From: Thiomicrospira pelophila DSM 1534
GTDB taxonomy: Bacteria > Pseudomonadota > Gammaproteobacteria > Thiomicrospirales > Thiomicrospiraceae
DNA length: 64,000 nucleotides
Direction: 5' to 3'
Assembly: GCF_000711195.1 (NCBI RefSeq)
Contig: NZ_JOMR01000001.1
Coordinates: 806,001 to 870,000 of the forward strand
Both the position numbers and the translations under genes were made by a program. The notes below the pieces were generated by a model. That model had not been told where the DNA came from, did no database searches, and saw only the letters and a program-made list of their open reading frames with translations. This document shows, in pieces, positions 1 through 10,060 of this stretch. Position 1 is the first letter of the stretch; the number at the start of each line of letters is the position of its first letter.

Positions 1-52
1 TTAGTCCAAAACTCAGCCCCAATACGCAAGTAAGAAGAATCGATTTTTTCAT
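1..52 (-). CDS. N-terminus of a small exported protein (cut by window edge)
   Basis: On the minus strand an ATG at 52-50 opens a frame that runs without a stop to the first base. The 17 visible residues start MKKSILLTCVLGLSFGL: two lysines then a hydrophobic stretch, as in a signal peptide. A possible ribosome site (GAGG) lies 8 bases upstream of the ATG. The single Cys at residue 9 could belong to a lipobox, but the surrounding LLTC is a weak match. Too little is visible for a function. It is co-directional with cnoX and mutS, and the gap of about 75 bases to cnoX holds no clear terminator. Confidence 0.45.
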   Translation of the reverse strand, partial: MKKSILLTCVLGLSFGL

Positions 53-128
53 GTAAATAGCCTCGGTGAATGGGTGTTATTTCAGTTTTTTCTAATATAG
101 TTTGGAATTGTAGCAAAACAATCGTGCA

Positions 129-992
129 TTAATAAAGTAAAGTTTGGAGCTTACGGCGATAGGCTTTAACCAGGCCTGGTGCTTGCTCAGCCAACATATC
201 AAACAGCTTGATGAGTCCTTTTTGTGCACCGCCATCGGCATAACTTCGATCAACGCTAAACAATTTAAGCAGAGTTTGCATGGCTTTTTCATATTCACGA
301 TGCATCACCAAAATACTGGCGAATCCATAAAGTGCGGCTGGATCATTCGGATTGTCAGCCAACTTTTTTTGTAAGGTCTGAATATCATCCGTAGTTTGCA
401 TAATTTCAGCAAAACTCAGAATCACCGACATGGGTTTGCCTTCGGTTGAATTCTTGGCTTCATCCGGTAGCTTGTTAAAAAGGTTGGTGGCTTTATCTAA
501 ATGACCGGTTTGCAAATACATTTGCACCAAATCCAAGTGAACCTTGTGATTGAGCGGATCAAGTTGAGCCGCCTCTCCAAGTAACGCGAGCGCTTGATCC
601 ATCTGGCCGGATACAAACGCTTGTTGCGCTTGCGCACGAATGGCATCCGACGGGCGCGCAATATGTGCATCCAATAATTCACGAAAAGCTGATTCAGGTT
701 GGCCGCCAGTTAGTTCGGCCACCATTTCGCCTTGTTTAAAAAGTTTAAAGCTGGGCACTGAGCGCACGGCATATTGATCGGCCAACGCTGAGTGGTCATC
801 AATATTGATCTTGGCAAGTAAAAACAAGCCGGCATACTCTTCGGCCAATTTTTCTAAAATCGGCATCACCGATTTACACGGTCCGCACCAAGGCGCCCAA
901 AAATCGACTAATACTGGAATTTGATTTGAGTTTTCAATCACGACTTGTTGAAAGTTGTCCGCACTTACATCGGCGATTAAAGCTTGGCTCAT
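129..992 (-). CDS. cnoX: Thioredoxin-domain/TPR co-chaperone CnoX (YbbN)
   Basis: 287 residues. The first ~110 form a thioredoxin fold with active site WCGPC (Cys36, Cys39) and a cis-proline in SVPSF (Pro80). The rest is helical with TPR-like units, as in the YbbN/CnoX family. Family members protect client proteins from oxidative aggregation and hand them to GroEL/DnaK. E. coli CnoX has lost the CxxC pair, while this copy keeps the full redox motif, so disulfide reductase activity is plausible (inference). It starts 26 bases after the mutS stop with an AGGA ribosome site 6 bases ahead, so it is probably co-transcribed with mutS. A copy of the ACCAGGCCTGGT palindrome lies near its 3' end, coding APGLV. 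Confidence 0.9.
   Translation of the reverse strand: MSQALIADVSADNFQQVVIENSNQIPVLVDFWAPWCGPCKSVMPILEKLAEEYAGLFLLAKINIDDHSALADQYAVRSVPSFKLFKQGEMVAELTGGQPESAFRELLDAHIARPSDAIRAQAQQAFVSGQMDQALALLGEAAQLDPLNHKVHLDLVQMYLQTGHLDKATNLFNKLPDEAKNSTEGKPMSVILSFAEIMQTTDDIQTLQKKLADNPNDPAALYGFASILVMHREYEKAMQTLLKLFSVDRSYADGGAQKGLIKLFDMLAEQAPGLVKAYRRKLQTLLY
169..180. repeat. ACCAGGCCTGGT palindrome, inside cnoX
   Basis: Perfect 12-bp palindrome in the C-terminal coding part of cnoX, read as PGLV on the minus strand. One of 12 exact copies in the window. Confidence 0.9.
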
Positions 993-1017
993 GATTTATC
1001 CTATTAATGTTCGCGCA

Positions 1018-3645
1018 TTAGCGCAGTTTTTTGAGTTCATAAAGTAAATCGAGCGCCTGTTTAGGCGTGATTTCATCGGGTGTAATATCATCAAGTTTAG
1101 TTAATATAGGGTGCGATGTGCCCGAATTAAAGAGGTCGTATTGAATTTCGGCCTCTTTTGATGTCTTGTTAGCTTGGGTTTTTGTGCGTCCTGAGCCAAG
1201 CTTGGCTTGCGCTTCTTTGTTTGTGGAGGTGGTGTTGTGGTTTTCTAAATCCTGCAGAATCTCCTTGGCACGTCCGATTACGCTTTTCGGAACTCCTGCA
1301 AGGGAGGCAACCTGTAAGCCATAGCTTTTAGACGCCGCGCCTTCTTGAACTTGATGCAGAAACACAATTTTATCGTGATGCTCAATCGCATTTAAATGGA
1401 TGTTAACTGTGTTTTTAAACTGCTCCGTCAGGCCGGTGAGCTCAAAATAATGCGTGGCAAACAAGCAATAGCCGCGCACATTTTTGGCCATATGTTCCGC
1501 AATCGCCCAAGCTAAAGCCAAGCCATCAAAGGTGGAGGTGCCGCGTCCAATTTCATCCATTAAAATCAACGACTGTTCGGTAGCATGATGCAAGATATGC
1601 GCGGTTTCAGTCATTTCAACCATAAAGGTCGAGCGGCCACTGGTTAAATCATCTGATGCGCCGATACGTGTAAATATACGATCAATTAAACCAATTTGAG
1701 CCGACTCCGCCGGTACATAGCAACCAATGTGCGCCAAGATCGCGATTAGAGCGGTTTGGCGCATAAAGGTAGATTTACCGCCCATATTCGGGCCGGTGAT
1801 AATTTGTAATCGGCGTTGGTCATCAAACACACTGTCATTTGGAATAAACGGTGTGTCAGTTAAAGCTTCTACCGTTAAATGACGACCTTGAATCACCACC
1901 AGGCCTGGTGCTTGAGTTAATTGCGGACGGGTTAAATTCAGTTGCTGAGCTTTTTGGGCAAAGTTGGTAATTACATCCAATTCAGCCAAGGCTTGCGCAC
2001 AAGTTTGCAGGGCTTTGAAAGACTGGTTAATAGTGTGCAACAGTTCATCGTAAAGCTGTTTTTCGCGTGCCAGCGCTTTATCACCCGCGCTTAAAACCTT
2101 GTCTTCAAACGCTTTAAGTTGCGGAATAATATAGCGTTCGGCACCTTTAAGGGTTTGGCGGCGCACATAATCCAGCGGGACTTGAGAGGATTGCAGTTTG
2201 CTCACTTCGATGTAATAACCATGCACACGGTTATAACCAACTTTTAGTGTCGAAATGCCAGTGCGTTCGCGCTCAGTTTGCTCTAAATCCATTAAGAATT
2301 GACCAGCTTCATTTTTTAAATTATTCAGCTCATCCAGTTCCGTGTCATAACCTTCCTTAAATACGCCGCCATCACGCATTAACACGGGTGGATTATCAAG
2401 AATCGCACGATTCAGTGTGTCGGCTAATTCAGGAAACTCTGCGATGCGTTGACTAAGCTGTTTGAGTCCGGCGTCATCAAAAACGGCCAGCCGATTCTGT
2501 AAAGTCGGCAGTTGGTTTAATGCGCGACCAAGTTGTAAAAGATCTCGTGGGCGGGCGCTAAATAATGCGACGCGGCTTAAAATACGTTCCAAATCCCCAA
2601 TCGGCTTAAACTCGGTTTTAAGTGCATCAACCTGATCATGTTTAATTAAGCTCTCAACACTATTAAGACGTTGGTTAATTTTAGTTTGATCACGTAAAGG
2701 CAGTAGTAACCAGCGCTTAAGTAAGCGACTGCCCATGGCTGTACTGCATTGGTCTAACAGGCTTAGCAGGGTGTTGTGCGTGCCGCCATTCAGATTGCTA
2801 TCCAGTTCAAGGTTGCGTCGGCTGATGGCATCTAAAATCAGCGAATCCTGAGTGGAATAAGTATGAAAGCTCTGAATTTGTTTCAGCTCATTCTGCAACA
2901 TGGTTTGTGCGTAATACAATAATGCCCCAGCGGCACTGATAAGCACCGGTTTATCGTCACAGCCGAACGCAATCAAATCTTGAGTTTGGAGTTGTTCGGT
3001 CATTTTGCGATAGGCGCTTTGGCTATCAAAATGCCAACCGGGTAAAGTCACCAGGCCTGGTTGTTCGCTCAGTAGGTTTTCTAATTCGTGTTGATCGGCC
3101 ACAATACATTCAGCTGGCTGTAAGCGCTTTAATTCATCCTCAAAGCTGGTTCTATCGTCAAATTCACAACCTTCAAACCGACCGCTGGCCACGTCCAAAT
3201 ACGCCAGCGCGTAATGATTATCCAGCTGATAACAGGCACACAATAGATTTTCTTGATTGGCTTCGAGTAGCGCATCTTCTGTCAAAGTACCCGGCGTGAT
3301 CACACGTACTACTTTACGTTCTACTGGGCCTTTATCCGGCACAGGGCCAACTTGTTCACAAATCGCGACCGATTCCCCCATTTTGACCAGCTTGGCTAAA
3401 TAACCTTCCGCACTATGATGTGGAATCCCCGCCATTGGAATCGGACTGCCGGCCGACTGGCCTCTTGCGGTGAGGGTGATATCTAACAGTCGAGAAGCTT
3501 TAACCGCGTCCTCGAAAAACAATTCATAAAAATCGCCCATACGGTAAAACACTAAACGATCTGGGTGATCGGCTTTAATCGCAAGATATTGTTGCATCAT
3601 CGGGGTGTGTTGGCTGGAGGATTTGCTCATCTCGAAGTTTGTCAC
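1018..3645 (-). CDS. mutS: DNA mismatch repair ATPase MutS
   Basis: About 870 residues, the normal MutS length. The mismatch-reading FYE motif is in RMGDFYELF near residue 40. The C-terminal ABC-type ATPase shows Walker [10 protein letters not shown], Walker [17 protein letters not shown] and the late FATHYFELT segment. MutS binds mispaired bases as a dimer and recruits MutL. The frame can start at GTG 3645 ([10 protein letters not shown]) or ATG 3630 ([10 protein letters not shown]). Neither has a strong ribosome site, and the second matches the family N-terminus as well. Two exact palindrome copies lie in the gene, both read as PGLV in weakly conserved segments ([10 protein letters not shown] and [10 protein letters not shown]). 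It is divergent from pncC and heads a unit with cnoX. Confidence 0.97.
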   Translation of the reverse strand: MTNFEMSKSSSQHTPMMQQYLAIKADHPDRLVFYRMGDFYELFFEDAVKASRLLDITLTARGQSAGSPIPMAGIPHHSAEGYLAKLVKMGESVAICEQVGPVPDKGPVERKVVRVITPGTLTEDALLEANQENLLCACYQLDNHYALAYLDVASGRFEGCEFDDRTSFEDELKRLQPAECIVADQHELENLLSEQPGLVTLPGWHFDSQSAYRKMTEQLQTQDLIAFGCDDKPVLISAAGALLYYAQTMLQNELKQIQSFHTYSTQDSLILDAISRRNLELDSNLNGGTHNTLLSLLDQCSTAMGSRLLKRWLLLPLRDQTKINQRLNSVESLIKHDQVDALKTEFKPIGDLERILSRVALFSARPRDLLQLGRALNQLPTLQNRLAVFDDAGLKQLSQRIAEFPELADTLNRAILDNPPVLMRDGGVFKEGYDTELDELNNLKNEAGQFLMDLEQTERERTGISTLKVGYNRVHGYYIEVSKLQSSQVPLDYVRRQTLKGAERYIIPQLKAFEDKVLSAGDKALAREKQLYDELLHTINQSFKALQTCAQALAELDVITNFAQKAQQLNLTRPQLTQAPGLVVIQGRHLTVEALTDTPFIPNDSVFDDQRRLQIITGPNMGGKSTFMRQTALIAILAHIGCYVPAESAQIGLIDRIFTRIGASDDLTSGRSTFMVEMTETAHILHHATEQSLILMDEIGRGTSTFDGLALAWAIAEHMAKNVRGYCLFATHYFELTGLTEQFKNTVNIHLNAIEHHDKIVFLHQVQEGAASKSYGLQVASLAGVPKSVIGRAKEILQDLENHNTTSTNKEAQAKLGSGRTKTQANKTSKEAEIQYDLFNSGTSHPILTKLDDITPDEITPKQALDLLYELKKLR
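1898..1909. repeat. ACCAGGCCTGGT palindrome, inside mutS
   Basis: Exact copy, extended by one matching base on each side (CACCAGGCCTGGTG). Read as PGLV on the minus strand. Confidence 0.9.
3050..3061. repeat. ACCAGGCCTGGT palindrome, inside mutS
   Basis: Second exact copy in mutS, read as PGLV on the minus strand, in the connector region of the protein. Confidence 0.9.
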
Positions 3646-3669
3646 TTTAGAATAAGAGTAAAAAAAGGT

Positions 3670-3698
3670 ATCCTAGAGGAATCAATTAGCAAGTGCAA
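3670..3698 (-). promoter_or_regulatory. Candidate sigma-70 promoter of mutS
   Basis: On the minus strand TTGCAC and TAGGAT are 17 bases apart, and the predicted start lies about 20 bases before the GTG. Both hexamers differ from consensus by one or two bases. Transcription from here would also cover cnoX. Confidence 0.5.
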
Positions 3699-3718
3699 TT
3701 GTCAGGAGTAATAAAGTA

Positions 3719-4204
3719 ATGGAATTGAATGCATTGGTCACTCAAGTGGGAGAGGCTTTAAAGAGCCATAATATTATGGCGGTCACAGCCGAATCTTGTA
3801 CGGGTGGCATGATTGCAGAAGCCTTGACATCGGTGGCCGGCAGTTCGGCCTGGTTTGATCGGGCTTATGTTACCTATAGCTACGAGTCTAAGCGAGAAAT
3901 GCTGGGTGTAAAAGAAACCACTATTCAGCGCAGCGGCTCGGTGAGCAAAGATTGTGTCACCGAAATGGCGTTGGGCGCGTTACAACAATCACACGCCGAA
4001 GTGAGTGTCGCTTGCAGTGGCATTGCCGGACCAAGCGGTGGCTCGCCAGACAAACCTGTGGGTACGGTTTGGTTAGCTTGGGCACGTCAGGGTCATGGTG
4101 ATATTGTCACCAAAAAAATGCTATTTGAAGGCGATCGTGATGCGGTGCGTTTGCAAACTACACAGGTCGCGTTAGAAGGCTTGTTGGAAATTTTACAAAA
4201 TTAG
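3719..4204 (+). CDS. pncC: Nicotinamide-nucleotide amidase PncC (CinA C-terminal domain)
   Basis: 161 residues forming a stand-alone CinA C-terminal domain, with the family signature AESCTGGMIAEALTSVAGSS near residue 22 and the later ACSGIAGPSGGSPDKPVGTVW block. The enzyme deamidates nicotinamide mononucleotide to nicotinate mononucleotide in NAD recycling. The length matches the single-domain E. coli form (~165), so it is not a truncated CinA. An AGGAG ribosome site sits about 10 bases before the ATG. It lies upstream of recA, its usual neighbour in Gammaproteobacteria and many other bacteria, but a hairpin with a T run separates the two. Confidence 0.92.
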   Translation: MELNALVTQVGEALKSHNIMAVTAESCTGGMIAEALTSVAGSSAWFDRAYVTYSYESKREMLGVKETTIQRSGSVSKDCVTEMALGALQQSHAEVSVACSGIAGPSGGSPDKPVGTVWLAWARQGHGDIVTKKMLFEGDRDAVRLQTTQVALEGLLEILQN

Positions 4205-4330
4205 AAAGCGTTTAAGTCGAATCGCGGGATGCATTCGGTTTTAATTCCAACGAAAATCCAGTCTAAATTTTAGTATCCCTTCTAAAATGTCGTTAATTGT
4301 GGGATAATTTTTTGTTCACAATGTTCGGTA

Positions 4331-4366
4331 AAAACCTTTGTTTGAGGATTCAGACAAAGGTTTTTT
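4331..4366 (+). terminator. Rho-independent terminator between pncC and recA
   Basis: Near-perfect stem AAAACCTTTGT / ACAAAGGTTTT with a small loop, followed by six T. It lies about 130 bases after the pncC stop and about 100 bases before recA, so it can end pncC transcription or act in the recA leader. Confidence 0.75.
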
Positions 4367-4390
4367 GTTGTCATTAAAATGGGTTTGCGG

Positions 4391-4427
4391 CTTGGTTTTT
4401 ATGTAGTTAATTTGTTGTAAAACCAAG
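4391..4427. promoter_or_regulatory. Inverted repeat in recA leader
   Basis: CTTGGTTTT and AAAACCAAG are perfect 9-base inverted arms with 19 bases between them, 38 bases before the recA ATG. No canonical LexA box (CTG-N10-CAG) is visible between 4205 and 4464. Whether this repeat is an operator or an RNA hairpin cannot be told from sequence. Confidence 0.4.
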
Positions 4428-4464
4428 TAATTCCTAACCAATACGTTACGAAAAGGAAGTCTCA

Positions 4465-5511
4465 ATGGACGAAAATAAACAAAAAGCGCTGGCGGCGGCA
4501 CTAGGTCAAATTGAAAAGCAATTTGGTAAAGGTTCAGTTATGCGCATGGGCGACTCAACGGCGTCGCGTGACATTGAGTCCATCTCAACCGGTTCGTTAG
4601 GGTTGGATATTGCGTTAGGAATAGGCGGTTTGCCAAAAGGGCGCGTAGTCGAAATTTACGGACCAGAATCGTCCGGTAAAACCACTTTAACCCTGCACGC
4701 GATTGCTGAAGCCCAAAAGAAGGGTGGCGTGGCCGCATTTGTGGATGCCGAACATGCGTTAGACCCATCTTATGCTGAAAAACTGGGTGTGGATGTCGAC
4801 AATCTATTAGTGTCGCAGCCGGATACCGGTGAGCAGGCGCTTGAGATCGCCGACATGCTAGTGCGTTCCGGTGGGGTTGATATTGTGGTGATCGACTCGG
4901 TCGCCGCTTTGACACCTAAGGCCGAAATTGAAGGCGACATGGGTGATTCACACATGGGTCTGCAAGCGCGCTTAATGTCGCAAGCCTTGCGTAAATTGAC
5001 CGCCAACATCAAACGCACCAATACCTTGGTGATCTTTATTAACCAAATTCGTATGAAAATTGGCGTTATGTTTGGTAGTCCTGAAACCACCACCGGCGGT
5101 AATGCATTGAAATTTTATGCTTCAGTACGTTTGGATATTCGCCGCATTGGGGCGATTAAAAAAGGCGACGAAATTCTGGGTAACGAAACCCGCGTTAAAG
5201 TGGTAAAAAACAAAGTCGCGCCGCCATTTAAACAAGTTGAATTTGATATTTTGTATGGCCAAGGTATTTCGCGTGAAGGCGAAATTGTGGATCTAGGTGT
5301 ACAAGAAAAGCTGATTGACAAAGCGGGCGCTTGGTATAGCTATAACGGCGAAAAAATTGGTCAGGGTAAAGACAATGCCCGTCAGTTCTTGAAAGACAAT
5401 CCAGAGATCTCCCAGACCTTGCAAGCGCAAATAAAAGAACGCTTAATGCCGAAGCCGGGTTCAAAGACTTCAGCCGCCGCTGAGTTTGATTTGGATGAAA
5501 TACCAGACTAA
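4465..5511 (+). CDS. recA: Recombinase RecA
   Basis: 348 residues, full length. Walker A GPESSGKT is at 66-73. The conserved DNA-binding loop segments follow ([16 protein letters not shown], then [20 protein letters not shown]), and the C-terminal tail is acidic. RecA forms filaments on single-stranded DNA, drives strand exchange and triggers LexA self-cleavage. A strong AAGGAAG ribosome site precedes the ATG. The 3' end overlaps recX, implying co-transcription and coupled translation. Confidence 0.98.
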   Translation: MDENKQKALAAALGQIEKQFGKGSVMRMGDSTASRDIESISTGSLGLDIALGIGGLPKGRVVEIYGPESSGKTTLTLHAIAEAQKKGGVAAFVDAEHALDPSYAEKLGVDVDNLLVSQPDTGEQALEIADMLVRSGGVDIVVIDSVAALTPKAEIEGDMGDSHMGLQARLMSQALRKLTANIKRTNTLVIFINQIRMKIGVMFGSPETTTGGNALKFYASVRLDIRRIGAIKKGDEILGNETRVKVVKNKVAPPFKQVEFDILYGQGISREGEIVDLGVQEKLIDKAGAWYSYNGEKIGQGKDNARQFLKDNPEISQTLQAQIKERLMPKPGSKTSAAAEFDLDEIPD

Positions 5512-5989
5512 GCAGGCAAGCGTAAAATCCCCCGAGGATTTGTTTAAAACCATGCTCGGGCGTGCGCAATATTTGCTTGCGATGCGTGAGCATGGCGCAA
5601 AAGAACTCAAAGCTAAATTGTGTCAAAAGTTTGCCGAATATGAGCAGGCACCAGGCCTGGTGGATGACGTGATCCAGTGTTGCCAGCAAAAAAAATGGCA
5701 AAGTGATGAGCGTTATGTCGAGTCCTATGTGCGCATGGCGATGCAGAAAGGGCAGGGCCCATTAAAAATTCGCCAAGCTTTAATGCGCGCAAGTGATGAC
5801 CAGGCCATTATGGATGCGCATTTAAACCTGGGGGACGATGTCTGGTGTGACATCGCACAGCAAGCTCTGGAAAAAAAATACCAGGATGCTTATAAACCTA
5901 CAGAGCGTAAAGAACATGCTAAACGCTTACGCTTTTTGCAAAGCCGAGGATTCAGTGGCTCGCAATGTTACAAAGCGTTTAAATCCTGA
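5495..5989 (+). CDS. recX: RecA regulator RecX
   Basis: About 164 residues with RecX-type triple-helix repeats ([20 protein letters not shown], then [20 protein letters not shown]). RecX caps or inhibits RecA filaments. Starts at TTG 5486, ATG 5495 and ATG 5552 are possible. ATG 5495 overlaps recA by 17 bases and is my choice, but none has a strong ribosome site. An exact palindrome copy codes EQAPGLVDD between the first repeats. A small hairpin (TGATGC / GCATCA, 5987-6006) without a T run overlaps the stop codon. Confidence 0.9.
   Translation: MKYQTKQASVKSPEDLFKTMLGRAQYLLAMREHGAKELKAKLCQKFAEYEQAPGLVDDVIQCCQQKKWQSDERYVESYVRMAMQKGQGPLKIRQALMRASDDQAIMDAHLNLGDDVWCDIAQQALEKKYQDAYKPTERKEHAKRLRFLQSRGFSGSQCYKAFKS
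5650..5661. repeat. ACCAGGCCTGGT palindrome, inside recX
   Basis: Exact copy, read as PGLV in a linker between helices. Confidence 0.9.
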
Positions 5990-6053
5990 TGCTTGATAAG
6001 GCATCAAAAATTTGAAACAAAAAACAGAATTTTAACTTTTTAGGTTTGCTTAT

Positions 6054-8645
6054 ATGACCAGTGCAGAACTCAGACAAGCGTTTATTGATTATTTTGCCGA
6101 AAAGAATCACACGCCCGTACATTCCAGCCCCGTGATTCCGGCCGAAGATCCGACGCTGTTATTTACCAATGCCGGTATGGTGCAGTTTAAAGACACCTTT
6201 CTCGGCCATGAAAAACGCGACTATACGCGTGCGGTGAGTGTGCAGCGTTGTATTCGAGCCGGTGGTAAACACAACGATTTAGAGAACGTCGGTTATACCG
6301 CGCGTCACCATACCTTCTTTGAAATGCTGGGTAACTTCAGTTTTGGCGATTACTTCAAACACGAAGCCATCGCATTTGCTTGGGAGTTTCTAACCAAACG
6401 TTTGGGCTTGCCTGAAGAAAAGCTTTGGGTCACTGTATTTAATGAAGACGATGAAACGGCGGATATTTGGTTAAAACAAGTCGGCGTAAGCGCGGAGCGT
6501 TTTTCTCGTTGTGGTGCGAAAGACAACTTCTGGTCAATGGGCGACACTGGGCCTTGCGGGCCTTGCACCGAAATCTTTTACGACCACGGGCCAGATGTGG
6601 CCGGTGGGCCGCCTGGTTCGCCAGATGAAGATGGCGATCGCTATATCGAAATTTGGAACCTGGTGTTCATGCAGTTTGATCGCTCGAAAGACGGCACGTT
6701 AACACCTTTGCCGAAACCTTCAGTCGATACCGGTATGGGCTTGGAGCGTTTAGCCGCAGTATTGCAAGGCGTGCATAATAATTATGATATCGACCTGTTT
6801 AAAACCTTGGTAAAAGCGGCCTCCGACTTAACTGGCGAAACCGACTTAACTAACAATTCCTTGCGCGTCATTGCCGATCACATTCGTTCTTGTGCCTTTA
6901 CGATTGTGGATGGTGTATTGCCATCCAACGAAGGCCGAGGTTATGTGTTGCGTCGCATTATTCGTCGTGCGATTCGTCACGGTTATAAACTAGGTCAAAA
7001 ACAAGCGTTTTTCCATAAGCTGGTGGCACCTTTGGTATCCGAAATGGGCGAAGCCTATCCAGAGCTAAAATCCCAGCAGGCCGAAGCTGAGCGCGCACTT
7101 AAACTGGAGGAAGAACGTTTTGCCGAAACCCTTGAAAACGGCATGCGGTTGTTAGATGAAGTGATTGAAGCTCTAACCGACAAACAAATTCCGGGAGAAG
7201 CCGTATTTAAACTTTACGACACCTACGGATTTCCGCTTGATCTAACCGCTGATATTGCGCGCGAACGGGGTTTGACAATCGATGAAGCTGGTTTTGAACA
7301 ATCCATGCAAGCTCAGCGCGAACGTGCGCGTGCCGCTAGTAGCTTTAGCTCGCAAGGTCAAACACGAGTTGAGTTTGAAGGCAAAACCGATTTTATCGGT
7401 TACGACCAAGATTGCGCCACAGTTAAAGTATTGGCGATTTTTAAAGATGGCCAGTCGGTTGATAAGTTAGAAGAGGGCCAAGCTGGCCTGGTGATTATGG
7501 ATAAAACGCCGTTTTATGCCGAATCTGGCGGGCAGGTGGGCGATAGCGGTTCGTTAACCGAAGGTATGCATAGTTTTCATGTGAACGATGTGCAAAAACA
7601 GGGTAGCTTGTTTTTACATCTAGGCGAAATGACCGCTGGGGTGTTGGCGGTGGGTCAGGCGGTTGAAGCGCGTATTGATGTCGGTGCACGTCGTGCTTCT
7701 GAGCGCAATCACTCGGCGACCCACTTATTGCACGCGGCATTACGCCAAGTATTAGGGTCGCATGTGGCACAAAAAGGCTCACTGGTGTCGCCAGACCGTT
7801 TGCGTTTTGACTTTGCGCATTTTGAACCCATTTCGGCTGAGCAGTTGCGTGAGATTGAACGCCTTGTTAACCATAATATTATGATGAACTTCCCAGTCGG
7901 CACTCAGCAGATGGATATTGATTCGGCCAAACAAATGGGTGCGATGGCGCTGTTTGGCGAAAAATATGGTGATGTGGTTCGAGTCGTCGATATGGGCGAT
8001 TTCTCGATTGAACTTTGTGGTGGCACGCATGTGAACTCTACCGGCAATATTGGTCCATTCCGAATTCTATCTGAAGGCGGTGTGGCGTCTGGAGTGCGTC
8101 GTATTGAAGCCATTACTGGTGAAGGTGCTTGGCAGACGATTTATGAACTAGAAAATGTCATAGGTCAGGTCGCAAACTTAACCAAAGCGGACAAAGCACA
8201 CGTGGTCGATAAAGTCGGGCAACTGGTGGCGTCACAGCGCGATTTAGAGAAGCAAATGCAGCAAATGCAATCCAAACTTGCGGCCAACCAGGGCGAAGAG
8301 ATTTTGCAACAAGTTAAATCCGTCAACGGTATTAACTTATTAGCGGCTCAAATGCAGGGTGCCGATGCGAATTTATTACGCGAAACCCTGGATAAGTTAA
8401 AGGATAAGATTGAACCAGCGGTGATTTTATTAGCCGCGGTTGATGGTGAGAAAGTCAGTTTAGTCGCGGGTGTCAGTAAATCGGCAACGGATCGTTTTAA
8501 AGCTGGTGAGCTGGTTAACTTTGTGGCACAACAAGTTGGCGGTAAAGGGGGCGGGCGTCCTGATATGGCAATGGCCGGAGGCAAAGAGCCAGCCAACTTA
8601 CCGCAAGCTTTAGCTTCTATTGAAGCTTGGGTGGAATCAAAATAA
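6054..8645 (+). CDS. alaS: Alanyl-tRNA synthetase
   Basis: 863 residues, slightly shorter than the E. coli enzyme. The N-terminal class II catalytic core is clear ([16 protein letters not shown], then [16 protein letters not shown]). The editing domain has zinc ligands in HSATHLLH and CGGTH. The C-terminal C-Ala domain ends with [12 protein letters not shown]. It charges tRNA-Ala and clears Ser/Gly mischarging. The segment GQAGLVIMD near residue 478 contains a degenerate relative of the window's palindrome (CTGGCCTGGT). It lies 64 bases after recX; no obvious promoter is seen. Confidence 0.98.
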   Translation: MTSAELRQAFIDYFAEKNHTPVHSSPVIPAEDPTLLFTNAGMVQFKDTFLGHEKRDYTRAVSVQRCIRAGGKHNDLENVGYTARHHTFFEMLGNFSFGDYFKHEAIAFAWEFLTKRLGLPEEKLWVTVFNEDDETADIWLKQVGVSAERFSRCGAKDNFWSMGDTGPCGPCTEIFYDHGPDVAGGPPGSPDEDGDRYIEIWNLVFMQFDRSKDGTLTPLPKPSVDTGMGLERLAAVLQGVHNNYDIDLFKTLVKAASDLTGETDLTNNSLRVIADHIRSCAFTIVDGVLPSNEGRGYVLRRIIRRAIRHGYKLGQKQAFFHKLVAPLVSEMGEAYPELKSQQAEAERALKLEEERFAETLENGMRLLDEVIEALTDKQIPGEAVFKLYDTYGFPLDLTADIARERGLTIDEAGFEQSMQAQRERARAASSFSSQGQTRVEFEGKTDFIGYDQDCATVKVLAIFKDGQSVDKLEEGQAGLVIMDKTPFYAESGGQVGDSGSLTEGMHSFHVNDVQKQGSLFLHLGEMTAGVLAVGQAVEARIDVGARRASERNHSATHLLHAALRQVLGSHVAQKGSLVSPDRLRFDFAHFEPISAEQLREIERLVNHNIMMNFPVGTQQMDIDSAKQMGAMALFGEKYGDVVRVVDMGDFSIELCGGTHVNSTGNIGPFRILSEGGVASGVRRIEAITGEGAWQTIYELENVIGQVANLTKADKAHVVDKVGQLVASQRDLEKQMQQMQSKLAANQGEEILQQVKSVNGINLLAAQMQGADANLLRETLDKLKDKIEPAVILLAAVDGEKVSLVAGVSKSATDRFKAGELVNFVAQQVGGKGGGRPDMAMAGGKEPANLPQALASIEAWVESK

Positions 8646-8655
8646 ACTCTGCCCG

Positions 8656-8703
8656 AATCTCCTGCGGTTCCACACCTAAAGCGTCATAAGCAGGGGATTT
8701 AGG
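8656..8703 (+). promoter_or_regulatory. Two overlapping, mutually exclusive stems in the alaS-lysC gap
   Basis: AATCTCCTGC (8656-8665) can pair with GCAGGGGATT (8690-8699), giving ten pairs with one wobble. CCTAAA (8675-8680) can pair with TTTAGG (8698-8703). The partners overlap, so both stems cannot form at once. There is no T run, so this is not an ordinary terminator. It is far too short for a lysine riboswitch. Function unknown. Confidence 0.4.
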
Positions 8704-8732
8704 CAATATCAAGCGATAAGGGCATAAACGAC

Positions 8733-9950
8733 ATGGCATTGATTGTCCAAAAATACGGCGGCACGTCGGTCGGCACGTTGGAACGTATCCAAAACGTAGC
8801 CAAAAAAGTGTCAAAGTTTGTTGATGAAGGTCATCAGGTTGTAGTGGTATTATCCGCTATGTCTGGCGAGACCAACCGATTAACCGATATGGCTAAAACC
8901 ATGCAAGAGCGCCCGTCCAAACGTGAAATGGATATGCTTTTGACGACTGGTGAGCAAGTAACTATTGCCTTATTGAGCATGGCGTTACAACAAAGCGGTC
9001 ATGATGCGATTTCCTATACGGGTTGGCAAGTGCCAATTCAAACCGACGAAGTTCACACAAAAGCCCGCATTGACAGCATTAATGCGCAAAAGATTCAAGA
9101 TCAGTTGGACTTAAATAAAGTGGTTGTGGTCGCTGGTTTCCAAGGTGTGACTGCGAATGGCGATATTTCGACTTTAGGGCGCGGCGGTTCTGATACCACG
9201 GCGGTTGCCTTGGCGGCCGCGCTAAAAGCCGAAGAGTGCCAAATATACACGGATGTGGACGGCGTATATACAACGGACCCACGCATGGTTCCAGAAGCGC
9301 GACGTTTAGAGACCATTACCTTTGATGAAATGTTGGAAATGGCGAGCTTAGGTGCCAAAGTATTGCAAATTCGTTCGGTCGAATTTGCCAGCAAATACAA
9401 AGTGCCGTTACGCGTATTGTCTTCGCTTAAAGAAGGCGGTGGAACCCTAATTACATCTGAGGATGATCAAATGGAAAAACCTTTAATTTCAGGCATTGCG
9501 TTTAACCGCGATGAGTCAAAACTACAAGTATTGGGCGTGCCAGATAAACCTGGTGTGGCGTATGCGATTTTGGGGCCAATTGCGGATGCGAATATCGAAA
9601 TTGATATGATTATCCAGAACCAAGGCCAAGACGGCACAACTGACTTTACCTTTACCGTGCATCGCAATGATCGCGCTCATGCGTTGGAAATTCTGAATGC
9701 GGTATCAAGTGAAGTAGGTGCGCGCGAAGTGGTATATGACGATACGATTGCTAAAGTATCTTTAGTCGGTGTTGGTATGCGTTCGCACGTAGGGATCGCC
9801 AGCCGTATGTTTAAAGTATTAGCGGATAAAGATATCAATATTCAAATGATCGCGACCACCGAAATCAAAATTTCTGTGGTGATTAATGAAAGCCAGTTAG
9901 AGACGGCCGTTAAGACTTTGCACGAAAAGTTTGAGCTAGATCAGGCTTAA
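8733..9950 (+). CDS. lysC: Aspartate kinase
   Basis: 405 residues of the single-function aspartokinase type. The N-terminal kinase domain has KYGGTSVG at 6-13 and the FQGVTANGDISTLGRGGSDTT block. Two ACT domains follow in the last ~140 residues (VLGVPDKPGVAYAILGPIAD and VSLVGVGMRSHVGIASRMF), where lysine/threonine feedback binding is expected. It makes aspartyl phosphate for Lys, Thr, Met and diaminopimelate synthesis. It follows alaS as in many Gammaproteobacteria; csrA, usually next, is absent here. Confidence 0.95.
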   Translation: MALIVQKYGGTSVGTLERIQNVAKKVSKFVDEGHQVVVVLSAMSGETNRLTDMAKTMQERPSKREMDMLLTTGEQVTIALLSMALQQSGHDAISYTGWQVPIQTDEVHTKARIDSINAQKIQDQLDLNKVVVVAGFQGVTANGDISTLGRGGSDTTAVALAAALKAEECQIYTDVDGVYTTDPRMVPEARRLETITFDEMLEMASLGAKVLQIRSVEFASKYKVPLRVLSSLKEGGGTLITSEDDQMEKPLISGIAFNRDESKLQVLGVPDKPGVAYAILGPIADANIEIDMIIQNQGQDGTTDFTFTVHRNDRAHALEILNAVSSEVGAREVVYDDTIAKVSLVGVGMRSHVGIASRMFKVLADKDINIQMIATTEIKISVVINESQLETAVKTLHEKFELDQA

Positions 9951-9969
9951 TAAATCGTATCAAAATCTG

Positions 9970-10012
9970 AAACCGAAAATTAAGCCAAATCTTTGGCTAA
10001 ATCTTTCGGTTT
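9970..10012 (+). terminator. Nested hairpin after lysC
   Basis: An outer stem AAACCGAAA / TTTCGGTTT encloses an inner stem AAGCCAAA / TTTGGCT. Only four T follow, so it is a moderate terminator candidate for lysC. It ends just before the tRNA-Ser promoter. Confidence 0.5.
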
Positions 10013-10016
10013 TGGC

Positions 10017-10045
10017 TTTACAAGGGGCGGGATTCCTTGTAACAT
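10017..10045 (+). promoter_or_regulatory. Promoter of tRNA-Ser
   Basis: TTTACA and TAACAT are separated by exactly 17 bases. The predicted start is about 8 bases before the mature tRNA. Confidence 0.65.
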
Positions 10046-10060
10046 ACGCGGCTTGAATTA

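Noticed and set aside
3719-4204. Truncated cinA
   Set aside because: The stand-alone C-terminal domain (PncC) is a normal full-length gene beside recA.
4313-4328. GTTC-N5-GTTC direct repeat before recA as an alphaproteobacterial-type SOS box
   Set aside because: The known box needs GTTC-N7-GTTC; the spacing is wrong and the organism is not of that group.
7486-7497. GCTGGCCTGGTG in alaS as a repeat copy
   Set aside because: The centre is altered and symmetry is broken; the AGLVIMD residues are common in alanyl-tRNA synthetases.
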